A stretch of DNA of 64,000 bases from Lichenostomus cassidix (lineage: Eukaryota; Chordata; Aves; Passeriformes; Meliphagidae). The notes beneath the pieces were generated by a model. It saw only the letters and a program-made list of their open reading frames with translations. It was not told the origin of the DNA and did no database searches. A program made the translations under genes and the position numbers. The stretch spans positions 35,203,797-35,267,796 of the forward strand of contig CM039184.1 of assembly GCA_008360975.2 (NCBI GenBank), read 5' to 3'. This document shows, in pieces, positions 50,502-63,524 of the stretch (position 1 is its first letter; each line of letters begins with the position of its first letter).

Positions 50502-52667
50502 GCTAGCAATTTGGAAAAAAGATGAAAAACATACTAAAAAAAAAATGAAAGAGTTATCTATATTGATACCTGAGCTAAAACTGTAAAAGTTAGAAATCAT
50601 TTAATTCATACCAAGTAGGGATATCTGTCTGCAGCTTTGGACCTGAGAAAAGAGAGAAACTTTCACAAAATTATGCATCTGCCCTTATGAAAGCCCTTAT
50701 GAAATCCATTTCATTATGATTATATTTAGTAAAAGACTGGAATGTGTGCAGTGTTATGATACAACAGCTGCTATTGCCTGCAATTCCCACAAAACATGCC
50801 TTTTATAATGGAATCATTTCACTGAATTACTAATCAATACAACTTGGTGTCAGACGATACATAACAGAAATAACCTACTGTTTGAGAATTTCTCTCCAAA
50901 TGGCAGCTTGCTAAGAAAAGAGGCTGCTCAGCATTGTTGTGGTGTTTGTTTCTAGCCACCAATAACATCAAACTTACAGTTTGTGAAATCTAAAAAGAAC
51001 TAAGAAAGCTTGGAGCTGCCTAGCAATGCTTTTGTGATTCATTGCTACTGAGGCCCTTAAATGCCAGTCACCAATTTGTGATATCTACCACAAACTTCAT
51101 ATGGCTAAGGGCAGTAGTCTTGCTGTCATTCTCTGTTGCAGACAGCATTCCCATTCCCCAGGAATCCAAGGACCTCAGTTTAAAAATCAGAGTCTGGCAG
51201 AACTCTGCAATGTTATTCAGTTTCTATTATTTTAATGTTAATGTATAAATATATATACTGGGCTGGTCTTTTCCAGTCATTATTAATTGACCTTTTATGT
51301 ATTAGGTAAAATGAGGCAGAGCACTCTTTCTGAAACGGTGTCTAAGCTAAGGAACAATACACATATACTTGTTTTAGCATTTAGTAACTGTTATACATCC
51401 ATATTTTTCCATGTAACCAATTTTAGTGTCCTTTTTAATTTGTCTGTGAAACTTCATAAAGCTTTGTCTTGTGTAGATTTGACATTTTGGCTTTATTTAA
51501 CTCTTCTAATGCTTTAGAAATGCTTCATAGCTTCAGCAGTTAGGTTTTGTTTAATTTTGAACAGCATAGCAGAATATATCCTGAAATCTGTCAAATTTAT
51601 TGAAGGTTTATAGCTGATAAGTGATACTGAATTGGTAATACCCAAGTTGCCAGTTATTTGCTAAACTGTCAACAGTTTATCACTAAATAGCAAAATTCCA
51701 AAGAAATACAAAAAACTAATTAACTTACAGTTGTAAAATTTCCCATTTTTTCTCTCAAAGGTACTGTGGTTCTTGTTCAGACAAGCAATTTAATCAAATT
51801 AACTCCACTCATTTACTATACTTGAAAAGTCTTTTAGAAAAATAACTCAGCATCTGAAATTGTGGGTGTTTACAACATTCATTTTTTTCAGCATAACAGA
51901 AATTGCAGCAACATTTCAATTTTCTCTGCCCTAGATTCAGGAAATGATGCAAGTTAATTTCTGTTTGAAGTGTTCAGAAATATGGCACCTTGGAAAAGGA
52001 AATTTTACAGACCTGAGACTATATGACTTTTGTCTGGCTCAAAATACAGGTGAGAGTTTCTTTGAAAAGTAATTTAAAATATATATTTCACTTTTTAAAT
52101 GGCAAAACCATGCTTAGGATTATTCAAATTCTTCTCATACTTAAATGAAATGCCCACGTAACAGACCATCCCATCCACTATTTTAATGAGATCTAAATCT
52201 GTCAAGGATTGTCAACACTCATCAGTGTGGATATTTTGAGGACTTGTAGGTGCAAAAGAAATTAATTTTTTTTAGACAAAAGCAGTATTAATAATACAAC
52301 ATAGTTCATAAACATTGATTGGTACTCATTAACAGAAAGGGCAGCTGGAAAAAAAAATAATTTTCATTCCAGTCTTCAGGACACTGGTAGAATCCAGACC
52401 AGTACAAAATAATGAGCTTGCTTACTGTTGCTGTGTGGGAAAAGAGAAGAGGAGCTAGAGGTGATACTGCAGGAATAAAACAGACTAAGTAGGCATGACA
52501 GGAGTATGGGGGCTAAATGTAATGACAGGAACTTCATAACACATTCTTCATAAAAGTGACAGGAAAAGCAAAGGAGGCGAACAGCACTCTGCCAAAAGCA
52601 TCTATTCAAATCCTGAAATGCAGAAGGATAATTTTTGGTTGGACATACATGGCTAAACTGCTGGCTT

Positions 52668-52686
52668 AAAAAAAAAAAAAAAAAAA
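52668..52686. repeat. Poly(A) tract, 19 bp
   Basis: This is an uninterrupted A-run in intergenic DNA. Confidence 0.85.
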
Positions 52687-53601
52687 GGATAATTGAGAAT
52701 TACAGGAAGAATGGTACTAAAGACTGGAGATCATGAACACAAAACAGTGAAGATAAAGCAATGATAGTCTTAGTTGCAAAAGCATATAATAAGTACTCCC
52801 TAGAGGCACTTACTTGATTAAAGTACTTTTAAAACAATCTCAGAAATTAAAAAGAATTTCAAATCCTGTACTTCAGTTCCTTTTTGTCAACTCTGAGGTT
52901 AAATATACACACATTGTAAATATTTAGGGCATAGCTTTATATTCATCATAATGTGTGCCAAACTCTGCCTTTTGGATTATTCCTAGCAGTGACCACCTCA
53001 TTAATCCAGAATCTAACTGCAAATCCTTCAATGCTGGGGATGGTGTCAGAAGGGAGTATGAGTTTAACAGAAAGTAAGGGAGATCTGGCCAGGCTTCTTC
53101 AGCCACACATTGAGTTTCTCCCTTCTCAGATGAAAACTAAAGGATGGTGTGTCTTGGGCTCCACCTGGACACCCCGGGACTCCAATATGCAGTACTAATA
53201 GATCTGCTGTAGGGCTAATGCACTGCACAAGTTTCCATAAGTGTTAATGGCCTGCTCACTTTAGATCCAAAGTAACTGTGGGGAAAACAGCAAAGGCTTT
53301 GATCAGAGATGACCATCTGAAAGCAAGGTCAGGACTGGAAAAGAGATTATATAGAGCTGGAAGGTTTCACTGGAGCAGAGGTGTTGCTTGTGTTGAGAGT
53401 ATTCTGTTTAGGAAGGCAAGTTACCATCTGCCAGCTGGCATTTTCCAGGACTTTCTTTAATCAAAGCATGACCAAGTTTGGTGTTACATGAAGCCTAGAG
53501 TGTATTTAGTGTTTAGTGAAATACAGCGCTAAATGAAGTGTTGGTAGTTATATCTGGAAACATCTAAGGAAAGTGTAACTGTTTGAGGTCTAGAATCCAT
53601 T

Positions 53602-54186
53602 TGTCATGGTTTAACCCCACCTGGCAGCTAAGCACCACACCACCTCTCACTCACCATCAGCAGGATGTGGGAGAGAACTGGAAGGGTAAAAGTGAGAAAA
53701 CTTTTGGGTTCAGATAAAGACATTTGAATAAGGAAAAGCCTTGCAAAAGCAAAGCAAAAAAAAGGAATTGATTTACCCTTTCCCATGGGCAGGCAGGTGT
53801 TCAGCCACCTCTGGGAAAGCACAGCTCCATCACGCCTAACAGTGACTTGGGAAGACAAACAACATCCAAATGTGTGCCCTCCCCCCCCTTCCTCCTTCTT
53901 CCACCAGCTTTCTATACAGAGCATCGTGTCATATGGTGTGGAACATCACTTTGGTCAGTGGGGAACAGCTGTCCCAACTGTGTCCTCTCCCAATTCCTTG
54001 TGTGCCCCCAGCCTCCTCTTTGGTGGGATGGAGTGAGGAGCAGAAAAGGCTTTGACTCTGGACAAGCCCTGCTCAGCAACAACCAAATCATCCTAGTGTT
54101 TTCAACTTGTTTCCAGCACAAAAGCACAATATAGCCCCATACCAGCTACTAAGAAGATAAACTCCAATCCAGCCAAAACCAGCGCA
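53602..54186 (-). mobile_element. Solo LTR, same family, minus orientation, exact 5-bp target duplication
   Basis: This 585-bp element runs on + from TGTCATGGTTTAACCCC to AAAACCAGCGCA. It is bounded by perfect direct repeats CCATT at 53597-53601 and 54187-54191, the product of a single integration, which fixes both ends. TG...CA termini are complete. On the sense (minus) strand a TATAGAAAG box is recognisable (near 53911-53916), but the ATTAAA signal seen in the other copies is lost: the matching + sequence reads GACATTTGAATAAGG. With no internal region, this is a solo LTR. Confidence 0.93.
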
Positions 54187-54191
54187 CCATT

Positions 54192-57119
54192 GCTAATTTC
54201 AAAGAACCTATTTATGTGACAAGAAAACAAATTGTGTTTTGTGCTCTCTGCACTCAGTAGAAAGAAAATTTAGTCTCTTAATTGCAGATTTTACAAAGAT
54301 CGCCTATGTGTTGACAGAAGAAAACCCTTAAATGAGCAAAATGTGAAGTTGTATGTACAGTGAAGCCTTTACTGCAGTTTGTTGTATTATGGAACATTGT
54401 GACACATGAATTTCACCTTGAGACGTACAAAAGTCTGTGGGAATTTCCTTCAAGACATTGTGTTATGAACAATCAGTGTTTATTGTGACCAAATATTGAG
54501 GACAAGAGTTAAGGGACATATCCAAATGCAGACACATCTCCCATGCAAGCAACTGTATGAGGTTTTGACACTTGTTAGTGACCCTGCTCCAGACACCATC
54601 CCCCAAATCCCCAGCAATAAGGCAACTGCATGGCTTAGGGGATTGGTAATCGGATACCTCACCTCCAGGTCATCATAGGTCTCTGGTTCAAGAGCAGCAA
54701 AGCTTTGTAATGACTTGAATGCCATTGGATATTTATTTGGAGTCATACATGGAGAAGTGAACATAGGATTTCTGTAACAAGCAGTAGATGTCCACAGATG
54801 GATACAAACATTGTGACAGTTGCCAGCCTGTTTGAAACATTTGAATGACTGAATATCAATCTAACAGAGATTAACTCCCTAATAACAGTCAGAATTGTGT
54901 TTTGTTTTAGTACTGCCTGTATAGTAAAAGGATCATGGTTTAGATATATTTATATATTACATATTTGTTTTATTTTTATATATACTTATAGTTTTGTTTA
55001 TAAATTTATATTTCCTCACATTTTGTAACTGAATGAGACAAAAGCCTGTGTTTAACCCTCCCTCTTTTTCTCTCCAGGTTGTAAAAAACTTTGAAAAGTG
55101 GTTTTAGATAGTACTGGAAGCAATCCAAAGGCAAATTTAATTTGAATTTTCTGTCTCAGCTGATACAAATTCATCAAGCATGAAAATGTATTCTGCAGGT
55201 CTTCTTAAGCACCTTACTACATAGGAGAAACTTTAAGTGCAGAATTTGAAACTTCAGCACATCCTTAATGACGATACAACTGAAATGAAACTACTTCCAA
55301 GGTCAGTATTACTCTAATACTTCTGGAGTCAGACTGCAAGGCCTGTGCGTGAGAAGAAAAAAGGTAGATGGTGCTCCCTGTTGAGGAACCCGGGCAGGCA
55401 GGTGTAATGGTCAGTCAGAAACATGATGCCTTTTTCAATCTCCCCTCATTGGTGGTTTCAGAAGACAGAGGGATTGGCTGGCATGAACACCCAGTCCATT
55501 GGCCCGTACTGCCTCCCAGTGGGCATCAGCTACTTCTCTTTTGGGATGAAACGCAGCGGGGTTAAAATGCCTGCTACAGAAGCCATTGTCCTTGGACAGC
55601 TAATGGGGGAGTTCACAGGCAGAGAGACTTTGGGTATCTAAAACTAAAACGACAAAACTCTAGATCATCTGCCATGTGTGTAGCTCTCTATGAAATCATG
55701 GATGCTTTGTTTAGTTTTGCCTATGGCTTCATGCAGAACATGCACCTCCATAAGAAAAAAAGAAAACAAACCCCAACTGGTTTCAGCAGGCAGCCTTACA
55801 AATGTGAGTTCTCATCATATTAACTTGCACACAGAGGGCTCTGTCCCCACCACCCTCTGCCCTGAGAAGCAGCAGCAGAGCAAGATGACATCCTATAACT
55901 GTGGGCAGTTTAACTCCAGTTTAACTCCTATGGCTGTGGGCAGTTTAATCCTCCATGCAGTGCTAGGAGTAACTTACTTTTTCTTTTCACTTTTCTTGCA
56001 TGCTGAGAGCAACAGCACAGGACGTTAAATAGGGATCACAAAAATGAAGAATGAAACAACATGAGGAAAGAGCACTGTTTGCTGCAGAAAGATCTCCACA
56101 AAGGAGTGAAAGAAGAGTTGGGGAAGTGCTTCTATACTTCTTTGACAGCCTACAGACCTTCACAATTTGCAGCCCAAATGCCTTTTCTTTCTGGGCTCAG
56201 CAAGCCAAGGGATCTGTTAAGAGCTGGACACCTCAGCTCTGTGTGTTTCCCATCTAAAAAAACCCTAACAATCCCTCTCAGCCCTGTGCAGATGTTGTTA
56301 CTTACCTGAAAACAGTCACCTAAACCTTTGTGCTGAGGTATTTCTGTGGTTGATGCAACTGGAGACAGGGAGGGGGCTTTGGGGAAATCAGTTCTGTGTT
56401 CCTGTGGAATTCACAGGGCTGTGCAAACACTAGTATGGATTAGAGCTGTTGCCCATGCCTTAAACATTGCATTTGTCTATGTCTCATACCTTGAGCTTAC
56501 AGAATGGGAAAGAAAAAAGAAATCACACAGTGCTATAGCACAAATTATATGAATAAACAAAGGCTTTTGTGTCTAGGTGTGTCCAGCTACAAAGGTCACT
56601 TAGGTGTGGGGTTGTTTTTTTTTCTCCAAAGTTATCCTGTTCAGGGTGTAATATCCTGTTTCGTTTCTGCAGTCCTTATCATTGAAAGTTAATGTTCAGG
56701 ATCCTTGGATCTGATACCCTCGCAGTGCACACAAGAAATAGAACTGGAAAACATCAGAGCAAGGGGATAATATGGAATTCACAGAAAAGACAAAAGCAGT
56801 ATTACATGGGAAGTATTGTTTTTGCATCCCTCTGGTTTTTGGAGAGCTTACATTATCAGGTTTGCGCACACGTGTGACATTCCTTCAAAGGAGAAACAGG
56901 ATGCCTACCTTTTAGTGCAGAAAATTGGTAACAAAATAACACACACGCTATAGCGCTGATAACATCTCTGTAATCTTGTATTTAATCTGCTATCCCCAAG
57001 ACAAATCTGTTGACTTTCCAGTGCTACTCTGCCCAGGCTGCACTCAACAGTTAATGGGCCTGTGTTACCCTATGGGTATGACGACCCCTAAAGTTAAACA
57101 TTTGCACCTTAATTTTTAC
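54192..57119. other. Intergenic sequence upstream of GALNT7
   Basis: This AT-rich stretch passes abruptly into the GALNT7 CpG island at about 57120. A 15-bp block around CTGTGGGCAGTTTAA occurs twice near 55900-55945 (local duplication). The open frames (for example 55423-55641, 55690-56028) resemble nothing I know and have no convincing gene context. Confidence 0.7.
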
Positions 57120-58460
57120 AAGTCGGTGCCCAAGCAGCGCTGCCCACCCCAATGGGAAAGCGCACTGGAGGTGTCCCGCTCCTCCCCCCTCTCCCGGAGG
57201 GCTGCAGGCCGTCTGGCCGCAGCCGCGGTCCGGGCGGGAGCAGGTGCACGGCAGCGCACGCCCGGCGCCGTGCCGGGGCGGGGGCAGGAGCGAGCGGCGG
57301 CCCGGGGCGAGGCGCTCCCGCCCGGTGCGGGGCGGCCACGTGGAACCGCGGCTCCCGCGGCGGCCACTTCCTGCTCCGCATCACCCCGGCCGCTGCGCCC
57401 GGCGGGGAGGCGAGCGCGCAGCCCGCGGCGGGGAGCCTAGCGGGGCGGAGCGGGGGAGGGAGAAAAAAAGGAGGGGGGAAGAAAAAAAAAAAAAAAAAAG
57501 AAAGTTTGTACGTGCGGCGGCGGCGAGAGGACAGCCTCCGCAGGCGAGCGGCTGCCGGAGAGCAGCGGCGGCCGGGGGAGGCGGGGGAGCGGCGGCGGGG
57601 CCGTGCCGTGCCGTGCCGCGGGGGGCGGAAGGCGGCCGGTGCGCGGGGCCGGGCGCTGCGTGCGCGGTGGCGGGAGGCAGAGGGCGGGCGGGAGGATGCG
57701 GCTGAAGCTGGGCTTCCTGCTGCGCGCCGTGCTGCTGGCGGGCAGCTTCTTGGGGCTGCTGCTGCTCTGGTCCTCGCTGTCGCCCCGCGCCGAGGAGCCG
57801 GATCTCCCGGGACGGACGCGGGTGAGTGCGCGGCCGCGCCGGGCGCCGGAGCGGGCGCGCCGGAGCGGGTGGCGGGGCCGCCGCCCGGGATGTGACCGGC
57901 GGCGGCCGCGGGCGGGCGGGGGGCGGCTGCCCGGGCTGCGGCCTGCGGAGCCTTGCAGGCCCGAGAGGGGAGAGCGGAGCGGCGGGGCCGGCCCCATCCG
58001 GCCCCCGGAGCCGGCGTCCCTGCCCGGGCTGCGCCGCGCCCTGGGGCTGCCCGCGGCGGGGCTGGAGGGCGCCGCGTTCCGAGGGGCTTGGCGGCAGAGC
58101 GCTGCCCGTGTCCGGTCCGCGCCGCTCCACCGTGCGCGGGGCCGCCGCAGCCCCCCCGCCCGCCGGGAGCGCGCCGCCGGTGTCCGGCGCTGGTGCGGGC
58201 AGCGTCCCGCCGGGGCCCTTCCCTCCCCGGGACCTCCCCGCCCGCCGTGCCCTGCGCTCCCCAAACGCGTGGGATCGTCTTCCCTTTGGGGCTTTTCCAT
58301 CCCTACATAACCGCGCCGCTGTCCCCTGCGTAAGTGCCCGGCAGAGGTGTCCCCAGAGCCGCAACAAAGGGTGCGGGTGTCGCCACGCCAACTCACCTAG
58401 CTGCCGCGGATCGGCTTCCCGACGCTTTACTATCCAAAGGGCAGGTTTGGCCAAGGAGAA
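57120..58460 (+). promoter_or_regulatory. GALNT7: GALNT7 CpG-island promoter
   Basis: About 1.3 kb is extremely rich in G, C and CpG, in contrast with AT-rich sequence on both sides, and it surrounds the first coding exon. Several GGGCGG-type GC boxes are visible (for example near 57230, 57275, 57435 and 57680) and an ETS-like CACTTCC at 57364. I see no TATA box, which fits a dispersed, housekeeping-type start. The transcription start cannot be fixed from sequence. An 18-base A-run (57482-57499) interrupts the island before the coding start. Very long minus-strand frames here (57381-58502, 57437-58396) are GC-driven artefacts. Confidence 0.88.
57696..57821 (+). CDS. GALNT7: GALNT7 exon 1: N-terminal signal anchor of N-acetylgalactosaminyltransferase 7
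   Basis: Its 42 codons end in phase 0 at the strong donor CGG|GTGAGT (57822). The peptide starts MRLKLGFLLRAVLLAGSFLG, continues with LLLLWSSLSPR and ends LPGRTR, matching the start of mammalian GALNT7 as I recall it (MRLKIGF..., GSFLG, LWSSLTPR). This is a short basic cytosolic tail and a membrane segment at about residues 11-26, the type II anchor that holds the enzyme in the Golgi. GALNT7 is known to glycosylate peptides already carrying GalNAc. The start is secure: A stands at -3, an in-frame TAG lies upstream at 57438-57440, and no other ATG occurs between 57155 and the start. The rest of the gene lies to the right of the window. Confidence 0.93.
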
Positions 58461-61246
58461 GCAGCAGATCAGGTAATTTAAGAACAGCGCACGGAAAGCC
58501 AAAAGGCGCTGGATTTATCCAGCTGGTGGTGCAGGTCTCCCACGCCGAAATGGTGGGAGCACAGGTGAGATGCGACGTGGGCAGTGCTTCAGCTAACTTC
58601 CAGAAATGCTTCAGGAGGTCAGACGAGCAAATCTGCAGAATGAGTCTTGCCGTGGCCTTGTATTAGTCAGATGAAAATAATCTGACCCTTTGACACCAGG
58701 GTCTTAGAAGGAGTCAAAGTAATTCTTCCGTTTTCACCAGATGTTTTAGAGCTCAGGAACATAACTGGAATTAAGGAGATCTGCTTGAAGTAAGATTAGC
58801 CTAGATTAAAATAATCTTGGTAAAGTCATAAAATTTTCCAGTGATTATCTTAAAAAGGGATCTTTTATGATGTGCTCACTAATAATCTTGGTTCTCTCTA
58901 GAGGGCTACTTTGGATAATTGTGTGTGGCAAGTGAGTTGACAGAACTCTTGTTTCCAAAACTGGAAATGACTTAGGACTCCTTCAGCAGATGCTCTGTCT
59001 TCTGAAGCTGTTACAGTTTGCTGTATCTTGGCAGTTACTGCTGAGATAATAGGCCATAGCGGTTCTTCTGGAGATAAGCAGTTTATTAAGTGGTGAAGTT
59101 TCTGTAATCTGTTCTTCTAGACACAACATGGGCTTTTCTGTGTGTGAAAAAATCTTCAGGGATTTATTTGCATACCACCAACGAAACTGTCAGGCAGTAG
59201 ACATTTTGCATCAAAACCAGTCAAATTACTTTTCCTGCTCAGGAAAAGACTGTAAACAGGTGTGAAAAGTGCCAACAGCGGGGGGGAAAAAAAATGGGGT
59301 TGTATTGCTGTGTAGGGCAGTGACCATCTTCGGATGCTTATTCTGGTGTGACAGGTGAAGTGTTGCAGCCCTAGCATGCATGGGCTGTATCAACTTATTC
59401 AGGTGCTGTAATGAATCATATTGTCTTTCTTATGAGCCTAAAGGATTTTGCTCTGAGATGTTTGAACTGAACCCTTGTAGCCACTTCCATTCTTACGTGA
59501 GGTTTAATTCAGAAATCTTTTCTAGCCGGTGTGTGTTCCAGTAAAGGAATTGCAAGAGTTTTTACAGTCCAGCTCCTGATAAACCAGCATTCTGTCTTGA
59601 TTACCTGGTCTTGACCTGAGGAGGAAATATCCATGACAGCCATCTCAGGGAATAATTCAGCCTTTGTTGAGAACAAATACAATTATATTAAGTAAACACT
59701 GTCAAAGATGAAATCTAAACAGAATATCTGGTTCATTAGCCAGGTCAGCTCTTTGCTTGTCTTTGTGATATATATGAGAGTAACACATGCTGCTTCATCA
59801 TTTTCTGAAAAATATTACTGTTATTACTAAATTCATGTTTCGGTTTGGAGTGCTTTCCACCTGAGAAGCTGCTCAGGTAAGGGATATTAGTTAAACACTC
59901 AGGACTGTGCTTGCTGCTAGCAGTGCTTCGGCATATTTCTGGGAAGCTGTCAGAGCCCAAAAATATGTCCGGAGGTTAGGACCTGCATACCCTGCATCAT
60001 GTTAGGAGAGGTAGAGCTGACCCTGTGAGCTGAGCTTGTATCTTGGAGTGTGCTCCCTGCAACACCTGGGAACAGACTGTGCCTTCATACAGCTTCAGCA
60101 TAAAAGAAGTGGGAGTTTATTCTTAACTGCTTCTCTGAAATGCAGTGGTGTGCACTTTGTTCAGTCATAGAAATGTGTGTGTTTGCTCTGTTGTTAGTTG
60201 CCCAAAAGTTTGTTAAGCTGAAGATGACAGATAAATCTTCTTCCTGTACAACACCCTCCTCCTTCTGCTTGCACTGAAAGCTCTAGCCAGCAAATACAAA
60301 ATTCCTTGTCAGACGTACCAGCTTAAAATAGAATTTAGCTTTTTTAGCTAACTTCAGGTGGTACCCTTTTCCTCTCTTCACTGTAACCCTGGGCACTTTT
60401 TAATAACACCAAAGCATTAAAATTGCAAAGATGAAAAGATTTGCTGTGTTGTTCTTTTTTATGTTTATAACCTTCAGTGTTTTCCTGCTCACAGTGGCAG
60501 ACAATAGGTAATACGGAAGATCTTCTAGTGTTATAACTATGTACCTTTTAAAAAATCATCCTTTCAAATATTGTGTTACCTTTTTTTCCTACCAATTTAA
60601 AATATTCCAGAGTTCTTTTGGAAAGTAAAAATGGTTAGTGTATAGGGAGTTTACAAGATAAAAATGAAAGTAAAGAAGTGGCTGTTTAGGAAGGAAATGA
60701 GAACAAAGTGGTAATAACAGCAATACAGATAGCTGGAGATAAGACCTTTCTTTCTCCTAGAAGACTCCCACTGATGCATATGCAGAAGTTGGGAGGACAA
60801 AACCCTTCTCTAGGTGACCTGACTGTGGAACTTCCTCCAAGAATCCATTTGAGGAAAAACTGCTTGTGGGATTTGGAACAAGAGATTAAGTATTTATGTG
60901 CATTATCAGAAATATCCAAAGACAATAAAATAACTCTGATCCTTAAGAACTTTCAGTTTCCATTCTAAACCAAATAGAAACAATGAAAACATATTAAGGT
61001 CTGGGTCTGTTCCCAGAGTCTTAAGTGCATATTTGCTTTTGTGTGAGTAAAGGATACCTGCTGTCTGATAGTAAGGATTACAAGGCTACCGAATATTTAG
61101 GCAGGCACTCTGTTTATGGCTGTGAGAAAAAATTAGGTAGAATTATTGATTTGATTACCATGTTGTGTCTTTTGGATGTTTTCTAATACCTTCTGGTCTT
61201 TTGGCTCAAGGGGTCACAGTTTAGGAACCAGCAGGAAACGACTGAA

Positions 61247-61340
61247 AATCACAGGATATGCTGAGTTGGAAGGGACCCATCAGGACGATCAGTTCCAACT
61301 CCTGGCCCTGCACAGGACACCACAGGAATCACACCATATG
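61247..61340 (-). mobile_element. CR1 LINE 3' end, antisense to GALNT7
   Basis: AATCACAGGATATGCTGAGT, TGGAAGGGACCCATCAGGA and CCAACTCCTGGCCCTGCACA form the reverse complement of a CR1 3' end from a common bird subfamily. About 95 bp are recognisable before the match fades after ATCACACCATATGCC. Confidence 0.85.
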
Positions 61341-63494
61341 CCATTCACACCACTGAGGCCATTCATCGTAAGAAGATTGCTGTAGGGATCCCAGCAATAG
61401 TGTTTGTTGGTCTCCAGCGAGATGTGTTGCTAATGATCAGCCTCAGAGGTACAGCCTTGAAAGCTGGTGTTGTCAAGGAGTAGGTAGTACAGCAGGCAGA
61501 ACCAATGGGCTGAAACAGTAATGAAAGATTCGTTACCGAAAAGCTGAAAGCTTATTTAAAGGAGTAAATGTACTGTGGATCAAATTTAACTCTCCAGATC
61601 TGACCAATTACAAATGACCCTGTTCATTTGTCCATATGAAGGACAGTAAGGGAGTGTCCATTGTTTTCCTAAGGTCCAGAGGGGGATTAGTAAGGTAGTA
61701 AAAGATTGGCTGGAAGTGTGTGCCTGACCTTGCACATGGCAGAAATGTAGTGATGAGATTGCTAAATTCAAAAAATAAATTCCATGTTCTGCCCTGTTCA
61801 CATGTGCAATGAGGAGAACTTCCTGAAAACTTGGCACAGGCTGCTTGGCCTCCTATCTGGGAACCTGGTGCTCCAGATTTGAAGCATTACAGTATTTTCA
61901 GTATTTTCCATAGCCACTACACCTGAGCAACCAATGGACTTGCCATATATTGAAGTAATTTCATTTTTTCTGTCTGTAAGTGACATGTTTTTAATGGGAT
62001 TTTGTTTAGCTTTTATTTGTTTATTAATGGTTCTCAGACTTTCTGGATTGTGTTTCAAGGGCTTTTTTGGTGTGCATAAGGAGTTGGACAACTTCCTCCT
62101 ACCACCCCTGAAAATGTGCACATCTCCTGTACCAGATGTGCTTAGCAGGAGCTTGTGAGGTCAGTCTCCCACCCTTAGACATTTATACCCCTATCTCCCT
62201 GCCATGACAGCTAGCTGTCCTTGCTGCCAGATGCCATGGCAGCTGTGCCAGAGTGAGGCAAGAGTGGGTGTCCTTGGACAGGGAGAGGAGGCTTTGCTGA
62301 GTGCCCTGGTCAGGTGGCAATTCTAGCACGTCCCTCTTGTTCAGGAAACCAGATGATGGCCTTGCAGCTGGGGCTGTGGGCCTTCACCAGCTGCCAAGTT
62401 TAAACATTACAATTCCCGCATGGCCAATAGAAGGTGGAGAATTTATGATGTGGAGGCAGAAGCTTTAGGAAAAAAAAGAAGAAATAAAAGCTGAATGGGC
62501 ATTTTCTGAGCTTTCTGGTAACACCCCTTCTCCCCCACTTTAAGAACTGCTAATATCCTGCATACCTTGGCTGGATTGTCACTGAGATCTTAATGACAAG
62601 TTTCAGACTGAACTTGAAGTGTTATTGTGGTTTAAATTAGTTTCTTTGTGTGGAAATCCCAGAGGAAATTGTTCACTTTCCCTTTAGGAGTAAGTGTGCT
62701 TAGAAGAAAAACTGAGACAGAGTAATTTGAAGTTGATATCATTACTAGAGGAAAGGCGTGAATTGAAATAAGATAATAAATCTGATGTAACAGGAACAGT
62801 GGTGGTCAGTAATGAAGGGATTCAAGCTCTGAACTTGGTAAAAACATGATGCATGGTGGTACACAAGTGATAAAATGACAAAATAACCACTCTCCAATTA
62901 TTTTGTATAGTTATCTATACGTTGGTCACTTTTTTTACTGGTTTGCCTTTCTGTAATTGAGTGGCACCAACACAAAGGGCACTGCTTGAGTTCTGCCACT
63001 CTGGCGTTATCTGAAAGCTGAACACTATCATTCATCACCTGGGTATGAAAAGCTCTGTACAAGTGCAGGGCTAGACATAGCCACACTGCCTTCTACAATC
63101 AAAGCTGTAATAAGTCACTACTCCTTGTGTGACAATTAACACCTTGGCAGATTTTTTGTGCTCAGCAAGTTTGGTTTGAAGACTGTGCACAGTGAGGTAG
63201 TGAGCTTTCTATAGCCAAAGCATTGCTGTAGTACAAAGTAACAATCACTTCTTACAGTAATCTTTTGTGTTGCTAGCAATGGTAATAGGCAAAATGGTTT
63301 GGGATATTAAATGATATTTTTTTTAATATGTGCTTTTATCTAAATTTGCTTTGAAAAAGGCTTATAAAAATCTATCACCCTTGGGAGAGCAAAAAAACGC
63401 CAAACCCTATCATATTAAAAGGGAAATCCTTTGACAAGTACTTGCAGTTATGTTGCAGAATCAATGACCACAGAGAAAACAACGTGAAGAAATG

Positions 63495-63524
63495 AAAAAA
63501 AAAGAAAAAGAAAAGAAAAAGAAA
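63495..63524. repeat. A/G-rich low-complexity tract
   Basis: It is an A-run with G at intervals of five or six (AAAAAGAAAAGAAAAAGAAAG). Confidence 0.8.

Larger units (their letters stand above)
50207..53601. other. Intergenic DNA between two solo LTRs
   Basis: These 3.4 kb lie between two LTRs of the same orientation, so I checked for a provirus. There are no gag, pol or env-like frames; the open frames are short and unrecognised. The right-hand LTR has its own exact target duplication, which shows it inserted independently. A G/T-rich tract (50428-50501) and a poly(A) run (52668-52686) are present; otherwise the sequence is unique. Confidence 0.75.

Noticed and set aside
49628..54186. A complete provirus bounded by two LTRs
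   Set aside because: The right LTR has its own perfect CCATT duplication, no gag, pol or env frames lie between, and the two LTRs differ at diagnostic sites.
55423..55641. Possible exon-like frame upstream of GALNT7
   Set aside because: It is 72 codons without a recognisable domain; its splice boundaries are not convincing and there is no matching neighbouring exon.
57152..57895. 247-codon plus-strand frame over the GALNT7 start
   Set aside because: It is out of frame with the conserved GALNT7 N-terminus, lies in GC-rich leader and intron sequence, and resembles no protein.
57381..58502. Minus-strand frames of 373 and 319 codons
   Set aside because: They are Pro/Ala/Arg-rich shadows of the GALNT7 CpG island, where stop codons are rare because of GC content. 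They overlap the true exon 1.
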